A stretch of DNA of 8,983 nt from Gemmatimonadota bacterium (GTDB lineage Bacteria > Gemmatimonadota > Gemmatimonadetes > Longimicrobiales > Gaopeijiaceae): positions 1-8,983 of the forward strand of contig SKZC01000199.1 in assembly GCA_007127575.1 (NCBI GenBank). The letters run 5' to 3'. The stretch's first letter is position 1, and each line of letters begins with the position of its first letter. Under the pieces are notes generated by a model. That model did no database searches, was not told the DNA's origin, and saw nothing but the letters and a program-made list of their open reading frames with translations. This document shows positions 1-6,999 of the stretch, piece after piece. The translations under genes were made by a program, and so were the position numbers.

Positions 1-592
1 AACTCCTCACTTCCTCCCGCTCTCGGCCCGCCCAGTCGGCTGTGAGCCGTTCTCGCCAACGACGCCGACCTTCATCATCATCCCCCTCTGGAGGTCCCTG
101 CCCCAGATCGGGACGTAGCGCCAGATAGACGAAGTAGAGGCTCATCCCGAAAAGGAGGAGGAGCCCCACCACGTTCCGGGAAATGAGGAAGGGCAGGTTC
201 AGGTAGGCCGCCTTCTTCTGGACGATCTCGTCGTGCTCCATGTACGAGATCCAGGAGAAGTAGTTCTCCCCCAGGGTGAGCATGGGGAGGAAGAGGAGGA
301 AGGCCACAGGCAAAAATGCCCCGAACGCCAGAGCGATCCTCCGGAGGGACCAGTTCCACTTCGCCTTCGTGATGGTGGTGGCCGCGGCGAAGATGATGGC
401 GCCCTGCGCTACGCTGACGAAGAAGAGCCAGTTCGAAACGTAGGCCTGCCAGGCCCGGTCCGGATCGATGGCCAGCCGTGCCACGAAGGCCATGAGCCCC
501 ACGGCCACCATAGCGGCGAAGGCCATGGTGGCAGTGGAGGATCGTGGGAGATACCGGTGAGGGATCTCGTTGGGAACCGAAGGTACGTGCAT
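1..592 (-). CDS. actF: Alternative Complex III membrane subunit ActF (partial, C-terminus beyond window)
   Basis: ActF is an integral membrane subunit of ACIII that packs with ActC in the membrane. The visible 197 codons start at ATG 592-590 (MHVPSVPNEIPHRYLP) and run in frame to base 1 without a stop. Hydrophobic helices are seen at about residues 20-42, 51-75, 84-108 and 134-159. The segment LPMLTLGENYFSWISYMEHD (102-121) and the following KKAAYLN-LPF-ISRN stretch (126-140) resemble ActF proteins, as far as I can judge from memory. Residues 160-197 form a polar, highly charged linker with a DDDE patch followed by RRRWRER, presumably a loop before the next helices, which are off the window. 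The gene follows actE after 13 nt. The likely ribosome site, GAGG, overlaps the actE stop codon and lies about 11 nt from the ATG. The identification rests on operon position plus sequence character. Confidence 0.88.
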   Translation of the reverse strand, partial: MHVPSVPNEIPHRYLPRSSTATMAFAAMVAVGLMAFVARLAIDPDRAWQAYVSNWLFFVSVAQGAIIFAAATTITKAKWNWSLRRIALAFGAFLPVAFLLFLPMLTLGENYFSWISYMEHDEIVQKKAAYLNLPFLISRNVVGLLLLFGMSLYFVYLALRPDLGQGPPEGDDDEGRRRWRERLTADWAGREREEVRS

Positions 593-605
593 CAGTCTAT
601 CGCCC

Positions 606-1295
606 TCAGCCTTGGCCTGAGTCCGAGTCGTCCCCTGCGTCCCCCTGCTCGGGGAGGACGCCCTGGAGCTGTCGCAGATAGTTCACTACATGCCACCGAT
701 CATAGTGGGAGAGCTGATGCCCGTACGCCGGCATGAGGCCCCGCCCTACTCGGATGATGCCGTAGAGGAACCCGTCGGAGAAGCCCGCTGCCCGGGCACC
801 CACCACCGGGAACGGTGGATAGCCGGCCTGGGTTACGGGACCATCTCCGGCACCTGACGCCCCATGACATGGAACGCACGCCCGGTTGTAGAGCTCCTCG
901 CCCCTGGCCAACGATTCCGCATCCGGAGGCACCGGGTTTTCCAACTCCTCCACCACCGGTGTCTGCTGAATGATGTCGGCCTGGGTGAACGGTGGCGGGA
1001 TGTCCGACGTGCCCACCGACTGTCCCACATTCACCTCCCCACGGCTTGCCGGGAAGTTTCCGGAAGCGAAGGGAACCGAGCCCTCCGCCGGGGGAAGCGG
1101 GTTCTCGTAGGGGGCGAGGTACGGCTGGTCCCTCATGCTCCGACCGAAGACTGCCTCCAGGGCGTCGTCCATGGGGTGGCACCCCGAAGCTCCCGCCGTG
1201 AGCAGAACCAGCGCCGCGCCCAGAGCCCTCCGGCCCAGAGCCCGCACACGTCCCGTTTCGTCGCCCACCGAACGCCGCCGTGCTTCGTCAACCAT
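606..1295 (-). CDS. actE: Monoheme cytochrome c lipoprotein ActE of Alternative Complex III
   Basis: ActE is a periplasmic c-type cytochrome subunit of ACIII that can hand electrons onward to the oxidase or a soluble carrier. The 229-residue protein starts at ATG 1295 (MVDEARRRS), overlapping the actD stop by 8 nt, with a GGAGG about 9 nt upstream. It has an arginine-rich n-region, a hydrophobic stretch (24-34) and a lipobox ending ASGC, so Cys39 is probably lipidated. A proline-rich linker (about 60-125) precedes a class I cytochrome c domain with one heme site, CVPCH (140-144). Met188 in GRGLMPAYG is the likely distal ligand. The C-terminus is acidic and serine/glycine-rich. An in-frame start 17 codons upstream would lie inside actD and put extra sequence before the signal, so I rejected it. 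Family ActE proteins are also single-heme lipoproteins. Confidence 0.92.
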   Translation of the reverse strand: MVDEARRRSVGDETGRVRALGRRALGAALVLLTAGASGCHPMDDALEAVFGRSMRDQPYLAPYENPLPPAEGSVPFASGNFPASRGEVNVGQSVGTSDIPPPFTQADIIQQTPVVEELENPVPPDAESLARGEELYNRACVPCHGASGAGDGPVTQAGYPPFPVVGARAAGFSDGFLYGIIRVGRGLMPAYGHQLSHYDRWHVVNYLRQLQGVLPEQGDAGDDSDSGQG

Positions 1296-1824
1296 GATGC
1301 AAACCCTCCGGGTCCTCCTGGACCCGATCCGGACGACAGGCGTCAACGATCTTGCGGGCCTCGGCGAGGCGCTCCTCGTCCGCCGCCCCCACGTAGATCC
1401 CGAAGCGATCGGCGGTGAACTCCGGGTCGTAGATCACGATGGGCTTCAGGTGTGGGAACTTCATGTTGATGAAGAGGCCGATCACCGTGAAGAGCACGCC
1501 CAGCAGAATAGTCATCTCGAAGGCGATGACCACGTACGCGGGCATGGAAAGAATCGGCTTCCCTCCCGTGACAAGGGGCCAATCCAGAGACGTGAATGCC
1601 GGAAAAGCAAACCCGGCAGCCGCGCCCACCAGCCCCCCGGTGAGGGTGAAGACCCTGACCGGGCTCTTCCCGTATCCCAGAGCCTCCTCGATGTGGTGCT
1701 CCGGGAACGGGGCGTAGGCGGTGATGTCCCGGAACCCCTCCTTTCTGAGCCCCTTTATGGCGTCCAGCGTGGCGTCCAGATGCTGGAACGACGCCAGAAA
1801 CCCGGGGCGGCCGGATCCACTCAT
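1288..1824 (-). CDS. actD: DUF3341-family membrane subunit ActD of Alternative Complex III
   Basis: ActD is a small membrane subunit of ACIII belonging to the DUF3341 family. It carries no redox cofactor and is thought to be structural. The 178-residue protein starts at ATG 1824 (MSGSGRPGFLASF), whose ATGA overlaps the actC stop by 4 nt. A long purine-rich ribosome site (GGAGGAGGGAGG) lies just upstream. An N-terminal soluble part (about 1-55) contains the typical GFLASF...A...GF-DI-AYAPFP pattern. Two transmembrane helices follow at about 59-77 and 94-119, then a C-terminal soluble part with the family-like stretch FPHLKPIVIYDPEFTADRFG (123-142). No cysteine motif for a cofactor is present; the only cysteine is near the C-terminus. 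The overlaps with both neighbours suggest translational coupling to fix subunit ratios. Confidence 0.93.
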   Translation of the reverse strand: MSGSGRPGFLASFQHLDATLDAIKGLRKEGFRDITAYAPFPEHHIEEALGYGKSPVRVFTLTGGLVGAAAGFAFPAFTSLDWPLVTGGKPILSMPAYVVIAFEMTILLGVLFTVIGLFINMKFPHLKPIVIYDPEFTADRFGIYVGAADEERLAEARKIVDACRPDRVQEDPEGLHHG

Positions 1825-3197
1825 CGGCCTCCCTCCTCCTTCGGCTTCCCTCTCATGGGCGGAGGCAGCACCTCCTTCAGCTCCGAGATGGCCACCGGCG
1901 GCAACACCCGGATGAAGAGGAGGAACCAGAATGCGAACCAGGCGAAGCTCCCCAGGATGATCCCCATCTCGGTGAGGGACGGCCGGTACACGTTCCAGGC
2001 GAAGGGCATGAACTCGTGCGAAAGCGACGTCACGATGATGGTGTATCGCTCGAACCACATCCCGATGTTGATGAACAGCGACACCGTGAAGAGGGCCGCG
2101 ATGGAATGCCGAACCCGCTTGAACCAAAGGAGGATGGGGATGAAGCCGTTACAGATCAGCATGATCCAGGTGGACCACCAATAGTGGCCCCAGACCCGGT
2201 TCCAGAAGACCCTCCGCTCCGGGTCCTCTCCGCTGTACCAGGCCATGAAGAACTCCACCAGGTACGCCCAGAAGACGATGAGCCCCGTGACGAGGCAGAG
2301 CTTCGCCATGGCGTCGAAGTGACGCACGGTGAGGTACTTCTCCAGCCCGAAGATCTTGCGGAGAGGCACGGAGAGGGTAATCACCATGGCCACCCCTGAA
2401 AAGATGGCTCCGGCTACGAAGTACGGGGCGAAGATGGTGGCATGCCACCCGGGTACGATGGCCATGGCGAAGTCCCACGAGACCACCGAGTGGACCGAGA
2501 GGACCAGCGGAGTGGCCAGGGCCGCCAGGAAGAGGTAGGCCTTTCCGAAGTGGTGCCACTCCCGGTCCGTCCCTCTCCAGCCCAGCGCCACGAAGGTGTA
2601 AAACCGCTTCCACAGTCCCTTGGCTCGATCCCGGGCCGCCGCCAGATCGGGGATGGAGCCCAGGTAGAAGAAGATTGCGGAGAGGGTGAAGTACGTCGTC
2701 ACTGCGAAAACGTCCCAGACCAGCGGGCTCCGGAAGTTTGGCCAGAGGAGTCGCTCGTTGGGATAGGGGAAGAGCCAGTACGCGTGCCAGGCCCGGCCCA
2801 GGTGGATGAGGGGGAAGAGCCCCGCCGTCATCACCGCGAAGACGGTCATGGCCTCCGCGGCCCGGTAGATGGACTGACGCCACCTGGCCCGGAAGAGGAA
2901 GAGGATGGCGGAGATGAGGGTCCCCGAGTGGGCGATCCCCACCCAGAAGACGAAGGTGGTGATGTAGACGCCCCACCCCACCGGGCTATTTAGCCCGGTG
3001 ACGCCAAGCCCGTATACGAGCTGGTAGCCCCACGAGAAGGCGAAGACCCCCACCCCCAACGCCGACAATGCGAAGAGGAACCACCACCACTTTCCGGGGC
3101 GACCGAGGATCTGCAGGACATCCTCGTTCACCTCCCCGTAGGACTGCACGTCCGGGTGGGTTTGGGCTCCCCTGTCCGTTTCCGCTACGGTGGCCAT
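1821..3197 (-). CDS. actC: NrfD/PsrC-like integral membrane subunit ActC of Alternative Complex III
   Basis: ActC is the NrfD-like membrane subunit that oxidises quinol in ACIII and docks to the Fe-S domain of ActB. The 458-residue protein starts at ATG 3197 (MATVAETDRGAQTHP) behind a good GGAGGT site 5 nt upstream and lies 40 nt after actB. About ten hydrophobic helices are visible, at roughly 38-63, 74-101, 116-140, 160-181, 217-240, 254-279, 296-320, 338-358, 364-390 and 408-430. The segment VGIAHSGTLISAILFLFRAR (86-105) is characteristic of the ACIII branch of NrfD proteins. Polar residues within or near helices, such as His90, His132, His138, Asp162 and His236, are candidates for the quinone site or a proton path, but I cannot assign them. 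The short cytoplasmic C-terminus is Lys/Glu-rich. Confidence 0.95.
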   Translation of the reverse strand: MATVAETDRGAQTHPDVQSYGEVNEDVLQILGRPGKWWWFLFALSALGVGVFAFSWGYQLVYGLGVTGLNSPVGWGVYITTFVFWVGIAHSGTLISAILFLFRARWRQSIYRAAEAMTVFAVMTAGLFPLIHLGRAWHAYWLFPYPNERLLWPNFRSPLVWDVFAVTTYFTLSAIFFYLGSIPDLAAARDRAKGLWKRFYTFVALGWRGTDREWHHFGKAYLFLAALATPLVLSVHSVVSWDFAMAIVPGWHATIFAPYFVAGAIFSGVAMVITLSVPLRKIFGLEKYLTVRHFDAMAKLCLVTGLIVFWAYLVEFFMAWYSGEDPERRVFWNRVWGHYWWSTWIMLICNGFIPILLWFKRVRHSIAALFTVSLFINIGMWFERYTIIVTSLSHEFMPFAWNVYRPSLTEMGIILGSFAWFAFWFLLFIRVLPPVAISELKEVLPPPMRGKPKEEGGR

Positions 3198-3237
3198 CCC
3201 CTACCTCCGCCCGTCGCCGGTGCCGCGGCCCCGGGCC

Positions 3238-6200
3238 TCAAACATGGATATCCGGCACCGGGTGGAAGGTCACCTTTCTCAGGTAACTCACCGCAGGCTG
3301 GGTATTGATCAACACGTCCATAACTCTGTATGTCCGCTCGCTTTTCGAGATCTGGGCCACGCGGGACTCGGGGTCCCGGACGTTTCCGAATACGATGGCT
3401 TCCGCCGGGCAGCTCTGCTGACACGCCGGGACGACCTCGTCCACGTGGAGCTCCCGCCCTTCCAGGGTGGCCTGGTTTTCCCGCTCCCGGATGCGCTGAA
3501 CGCAGAAGGAGCACTTCTCCATGACTCCCTCGCTCCTCACCGTCACATCCGGGTTGTACTGCCAATTCATGGGCTCCGGAATCTCCGAGAACCGGTACCA
3601 GTTGAAGACCCTGACCTTGTATGGGCAGTTATTGGCGCAGTACCGGGTGCCCACGCACCGGTTGTAGACCTGGGAGTTGATCCCATCCGGCGTGTGATAG
3701 GCGGCGTACACAGGGCAGACCGGCTCACAGGGAGCGTTCCCGCAGTGCTGGCAGAGCATGGGGAGGAACCGGATGTCCACCGGTCCCGGCTCCGAGGCGT
3801 CCACCTCCTCGTAGTACCGCTCCATCCGGATCCAATGGAGGTCGCGGCCCATGAGTATCTGGTCCTCGCCTACCCAGGGGATGTTGTTTTCCGACTGACA
3901 GGCGGTGACACAGGCGCTACACCCGGTGCACTTGTCCAGGTCGATTGCCATGGCCCAGCGGGCTGTGGTTTCCGGATCGTATTCCCCGTACTGAGCCCCC
4001 TCCAATGGGAACGCCTCGGGAAGGCCGTCGGTCTCCACCACGCCGAATCCACCCAGCGCCTGAAGCTCCCGGATCCGGGGCTCGTAGTCCTCCGGCCGCT
4101 CCTCGCCGGTGAGGTCGTCCACCTGCACGGCCGGTGCGATGGGCCGGTCGAACTGGTCGCTGGAGCCCTCGATGGTGGCCAACCGCCGGCGATCCCCCGT
4201 GGGCTCCACGGACACCCGAGTGGCCAGATGAACGAGCCCGCCCGACGGCTGCTCCACCTCGGCGGGAAGGAGCTTCATGGGATTCGCCCCCCTTCCATCC
4301 GCCCAGCGCCCCAGAGACTCATGCCCTCCGCCCATGGCCAGAGCCACGGCGTCCTCCCGAATGCCGGGGTAGATCCACACCGGCACCTCCACTTCCCCGT
4401 GCTCGGATCGAACCTGTACGAGGTCGCCATCCCGAAGGCCCATGGCATCGGCCCGGTCCGGGTTCACCTCGAGCCAGGAGTGCCAGGCGATCTTACTCAC
4501 CGGATCCGGCAGCTCCTGGAGCCAGGGCCGGTTCGCCAGACTACCGTCACCGAAACGAGGCGACGGATAGACCACCAGAACGGGATCCCCTTCGTCCCCA
4601 TCGAAAGAAGGGGGGTCGAAGGTCAGCGCACGGTCCGGAGCCTGCAGAGCCGGCTCGTCCGACTCTTCACCCGGCACCTCCACCAACCCACGCCGCAGCG
4701 CCTCCCGCCAGAAGGAGTCGAAATCTCCGTCCGCATCCGTCGCTTGGGCGTGGATCTCCGACCAGGAAGCCCGCAGGTAGTCGTGAAAGGTGTCCTCGCC
4801 CAGGGCCTCGCCAAGTCGGTCGGCCACGGACAGGAGCACATCTCCCCACGCCCGGGAGTCGAAGTGAGGCACGGGCTGCATGACCGGCTGCTGGACCGCG
4901 TAGATCCCCGGCCGCGGGCTCGAATCGCCCCACGCTTCCAGCGCATGGCGGTCCGGCAGAACCAGATCCGCAGCGGCCGCCGTCTCGTCCATCTGGGTGG
5001 TCACGGCCACCTTGAAGGCCACGCCCTCGAAGGCCTCCCGGAACCCGGCTCCCTCGGGAAGGGAGTAGAGGGGATTTGCCTGGTGGACCACGGCGAGCTG
5101 AACCTCCCCCGCCGCCATCTCCTGGATGGCCTCCTGGAGCTCACCGTATCCCGTGGCGGGGGCGGCCCGGTCCGGCCGTCCCAGGCGGACACTCCGGCCC
5201 ACGTTCCCTGCCACCGCGTTCAGGACCAGGGTGGCCAGGTTCGCTGCCGTGGCGTTCCGATGCTGCCCGGCAACACCAGGACCCACGGCCAAGCTCGGGG
5301 CCTGACTGAAGGCCTGGGCCAGCTCACGAATGGTCTCCGCGGGGATTCCGGCGGCCGCTGCGGCGCTCTCCGCATCGTAGGCCTCCAGGAGTTCGGCGTA
5401 GGGACCCGCATCCGCCCCCTGGTTCACGATCTCCCTGGCCATGGCCAGGGCTACCGCCCCCTCGGATCCGGGACGGATGGGGACCCACTCGTCGGCATTC
5501 TGTCCGGTGAGGGAGAGGCGAGCCCCCAGGAAGACGAATTTTCCCTTCCCTTCTCCGTCGTCGGCACCGCTGGAGCGCGCGAACCCCCGACCGTGCTCCA
5601 CTGGGGAAAGCCACGTCTCTAGAAAGTCGGCTCCGAAAGAGAGGGTGAGCTGAGAGGCCTCGAAGTCGTACGACGGCACGGTGTCGGTCCCGAAGGCGAT
5701 CCTGGCCGCTTCTCGCAAGGGAGCCTCGGCCAGGGCCTCGTACTCGACCCTCCGTCCCCCGGTGGCGGAGACGAAGTCCTCCATGAGGCGGGTGAGGCTC
5801 ATCCCCGTGCGCCCGTGGATGAGAACCGTCCGGCCTGCGGCGGCTCCCATACGTTCGGCCAGGAGCTCCTCGGCCTCCTCCCAGTCGATGGGGGTGAACT
5901 CGTCCCCGTCGCGGCGCAGCGGCTGGGCCACCCGGTCCGGGTTGTAGAGGCCCTGAAGCGTGGAATGTCCTCGTGAGCAGAGGGCCCCACCCGAGACGGG
6001 GTGGTTCGGGTTCCCCTCCACCTTGACCGCTCGTCCTTCCCGGGTCCGGACCCACATCCCGCACTGACTGGGACACTCCCCGCACACCGTGGCATACCAC
6101 GTGGCGACACCGGGCGTGATCTCCTCGGGGGGAACGACATAGGGAATGAGCCGCTCCACGTTCTCGGTGGAGCAGCCGAACATCCCGGCCCCCACACCTG

Positions 6201-6249
6201 TGGCTCCGGCTACCTTCAGGAAGTCCCGCCGCTTGATCCCGTCGCTCAT
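3238..6249 (-). CDS. actB: ActB: molybdopterin-oxidoreductase-like / four-cluster Fe-S fusion subunit of Alternative Complex III
   Basis: ActB is the large periplasmic subunit that carries electrons from the ActC quinol site toward the cytochromes. The 1003-residue protein starts at ATG 6249 with GAGGG about 8 nt upstream. A Tat-type signal (KRRDFLK, 6-12) leads to a lipobox-like GMFGC, so Cys26 may be lipidated. Domain B1 (about 50-690) resembles the Mo-bisPGD oxidoreductase fold, including its C-terminal beta-barrel (about 585-640). It keeps a CX2CX3CX27C set (Cys56, 59, 63, 91), but no cysteine is seen where the Mo ligand would lie (about 185-210). Domain B2 (about 765-1003) has four ferredoxin-type motifs: C774/777/780/784, C833/836/841/845, C865/T868/C871/C875 and C913/916/943/947. 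Threonine at 868 predicts three [4Fe-4S] and one [3Fe-4S], as reported for characterised ACIII. Databases often name such proteins TAT-variant-translocated molybdopterin oxidoreductase. Confidence 0.96.
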   Translation of the reverse strand: MSDGIKRRDFLKVAGATGVGAGMFGCSTENVERLIPYVVPPEEITPGVATWYATVCGECPSQCGMWVRTREGRAVKVEGNPNHPVSGGALCSRGHSTLQGLYNPDRVAQPLRRDGDEFTPIDWEEAEELLAERMGAAAGRTVLIHGRTGMSLTRLMEDFVSATGGRRVEYEALAEAPLREAARIAFGTDTVPSYDFEASQLTLSFGADFLETWLSPVEHGRGFARSSGADDGEGKGKFVFLGARLSLTGQNADEWVPIRPGSEGAVALAMAREIVNQGADAGPYAELLEAYDAESAAAAAGIPAETIRELAQAFSQAPSLAVGPGVAGQHRNATAANLATLVLNAVAGNVGRSVRLGRPDRAAPATGYGELQEAIQEMAAGEVQLAVVHQANPLYSLPEGAGFREAFEGVAFKVAVTTQMDETAAAADLVLPDRHALEAWGDSSPRPGIYAVQQPVMQPVPHFDSRAWGDVLLSVADRLGEALGEDTFHDYLRASWSEIHAQATDADGDFDSFWREALRRGLVEVPGEESDEPALQAPDRALTFDPPSFDGDEGDPVLVVYPSPRFGDGSLANRPWLQELPDPVSKIAWHSWLEVNPDRADAMGLRDGDLVQVRSEHGEVEVPVWIYPGIREDAVALAMGGGHESLGRWADGRGANPMKLLPAEVEQPSGGLVHLATRVSVEPTGDRRRLATIEGSSDQFDRPIAPAVQVDDLTGEERPEDYEPRIRELQALGGFGVVETDGLPEAFPLEGAQYGEYDPETTARWAMAIDLDKCTGCSACVTACQSENNIPWVGEDQILMGRDLHWIRMERYYEEVDASEPGPVDIRFLPMLCQHCGNAPCEPVCPVYAAYHTPDGINSQVYNRCVGTRYCANNCPYKVRVFNWYRFSEIPEPMNWQYNPDVTVRSEGVMEKCSFCVQRIRERENQATLEGRELHVDEVVPACQQSCPAEAIVFGNVRDPESRVAQISKSERTYRVMDVLINTQPAVSYLRKVTFHPVPDIHV

Positions 6250-6272
6250 CGAGTACCCTCTATCCGATCCAT
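6246..6272 (-). CDS. Possible 8-codon leader ORF overlapping the actB start
   Basis: A tiny ORF (MDRIEGTR) starts at ATG 6272-6270. GAGGT lies 6 nt upstream (6283-6279), and the TGA (6248-6246) overlaps the actB ATG in an ATGA arrangement, the same geometry as the actC/actD junction. It could couple ribosomes onto actB after the 93-nt gap from actA. It is very short, has no recognisable attenuator peptide composition, and actB has its own ribosome site, so it may be chance. Confidence 0.2.
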   Translation of the reverse strand: MDRIEGTR

Positions 6273-6342
6273 GATCAGACCTCGCCCAGGGGCCTCCACG
6301 CTCCTGGCGTAAAGAGCCCTTCCGGTTCGGCGCACGTCCACG
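6250..6342 (-). other. actA-actB intercistronic spacer with possible bulged stem
   Basis: This 93-nt gap is the longest inside the act operon. On the coding strand CGCCAGG (6309-6303) can pair with CCTGGGCG (6290-6283) with one bulged C and a 12-nt loop. No run of T follows, so it does not look like an intrinsic terminator. It could be an RNA-processing or stabilising structure, or chance in GC-rich DNA. Confidence 0.25.
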
Positions 6343-6894
6343 TCAGTAGTGGCAGACAGCGCAGTCGATGGAGGCCTGCTCGTCGATGTGGCAGTTCACG
6401 CACCACCCCATGGTCAGGGGCTGCTCCACTTCCTGGATGACCCCCATCTCCCGCACCTCACCGTGGCACGAAGCGCAATCGACTCCGGCCGAAATGTGAC
6501 GCATATGCGGGAACTGAACGTGGTCCGAGACCTTGTAGATCCGGACCCACGGGATCGCCTCGCGCCGCTCCCAGTAGTCCCGGAGCTTGGCCACCTCCTC
6601 GGGGTTCTCGCTACCCTCGATGACCGCGTGGCATCCCATGCAGGTGGCCACAGGCGGGATCCCGGCGCTACTGGAGCGCTCGGCGGAGAAGTGGCAGTAC
6701 TGGCAATCGATCTGGAGTTCCCCGGCGTGTCTGTCGTGGGGAAAGGCGATGGGCTGTTCGGTGGAAAGCTCCGGCGACCCCTCTGCAACCGGATCGTCGG
6801 CTTGATCGTCACCGTTATCCCGGGCCTGCGCAAAGGCGAGCGAGGCCACAATGGCGACCCCGAGAAGGGCCGTTACGAACCACTGCTTCTTCAT
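6343..6894 (-). CDS. actA: Pentaheme cytochrome c subunit ActA of Alternative Complex III
   Basis: ActA is the multiheme periplasmic cytochrome of ACIII, on the exit side of the electron path from ActB. The 183-residue protein starts at ATG 6894 (MKKQWFVTALLG). Residues 5-24 form a hydrophobic helix ending in AFAQA, either a cleavable signal peptide or a membrane anchor. Five CXXCH heme sites are present: CQYCH (64), CMGCH (85), CASCH (140), CVNCH (165) and CAVCH (178), matching the five hemes of the family. Extra histidines in FPHDRH (51-56) and DHVQFPHMRH (124-133) are likely distal ligands for bis-His hemes. It is the first gene of the operon. No clear Shine-Dalgarno lies within 15 nt of the ATG, unlike the other genes here. 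The open frame extends upstream to 6987, but those codons overlap the promoter. Confidence 0.95.
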   Translation of the reverse strand: MKKQWFVTALLGVAIVASLAFAQARDNGDDQADDPVAEGSPELSTEQPIAFPHDRHAGELQIDCQYCHFSAERSSSAGIPPVATCMGCHAVIEGSENPEEVAKLRDYWERREAIPWVRIYKVSDHVQFPHMRHISAGVDCASCHGEVREMGVIQEVEQPLTMGWCVNCHIDEQASIDCAVCHY

Positions 6895-6909
6895 AGAAAC
6901 CCGTGTTCG

Positions 6910-6922
6910 GGGGCCGCGCCCC
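6910..6922 (-). other. Stem-loop in the actA mRNA leader
   Basis: A perfect 5-bp GC stem, GGGGC-N3-GCCCC, is followed by 15 nt to the actA ATG. Its 5' arm belongs to GAGGGGC, the only Shine-Dalgarno-like purine run in the leader. Folding would hide that run, or would bring it effectively closer to the start codon. The stem is short and could be chance. Confidence 0.35.
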
Positions 6923-6958
6923 TCGTTCCAGGATCCACCCGAAATCCAAACGGGCGGG

Positions 6959-6987
6959 AACATAGGGAGGGTCTCAGACCCTGTCAA
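6959..6987 (-). promoter_or_regulatory. Sigma70-type promoter of the act operon
   Basis: On the minus strand there is a consensus -35 hexamer TTGACA (6987-6982), a 17-bp spacer and a -10 hexamer TATGTT (6964-6959, 4/6 match). Transcription would start near 6952, giving an actA leader of about 58 nt. The -35 match, optimal spacing and position upstream of the first operon gene make this a good candidate. It assumes a housekeeping factor with the usual consensus. Confidence 0.7.
6968..6982. promoter_or_regulatory. Operator-like perfect dyad in the act promoter spacer
   Basis: AGGGTCTCAGACCCT is a perfect inverted repeat of 7-bp arms around one central base. It fills the spacer between the -35 and -10 hexamers and shares its last base with the -35. 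A dimeric regulator bound here would block RNA polymerase or remodel the promoter. The half-site AGACCCT occurs again at 7099-7105. The regulator is unknown. Confidence 0.55.
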
Positions 6988-6999
6988 CGCCGTGAAGCC

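Noticed and set aside
78..359. Minus-strand 93-codon frame in the actF region
   Set aside because: It is out of frame with actF, whose hydrophobic helices and family-like motifs read cleanly through the same bases.
1825..2127. Longer ActD start inside actC
   Set aside because: The extra 101 residues are His/Arg-rich shadow sequence of actC. ATG 1824 has a strong ribosome site, an ATGA overlap with the actC stop and the DUF3341-like N-terminus.
3190..5622. Very long plus-strand open frame (810 codons) opposite actB and the actC start
   Set aside because: It is the antisense shadow of actB: GC-rich codons leave few stops in this frame. The product is rich in Arg, Pro, His and Gly with no domain pattern, and the opposite strand carries clear Fe-S and Tat motifs.
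6283..6309. Intrinsic terminator between actA and actB
   Set aside because: The stem has a bulge and a large loop and no T tract follows. Termination here would separate subunits of one complex.
6895..6987. Longer ActA start upstream of 6894
   Set aside because: The candidate starts coincide with promoter elements: the TTG of the TTGACA hexamer at 6987 and the ATG inside TATGTT at 6963. The MKKQWF start gives a proper signal sequence.
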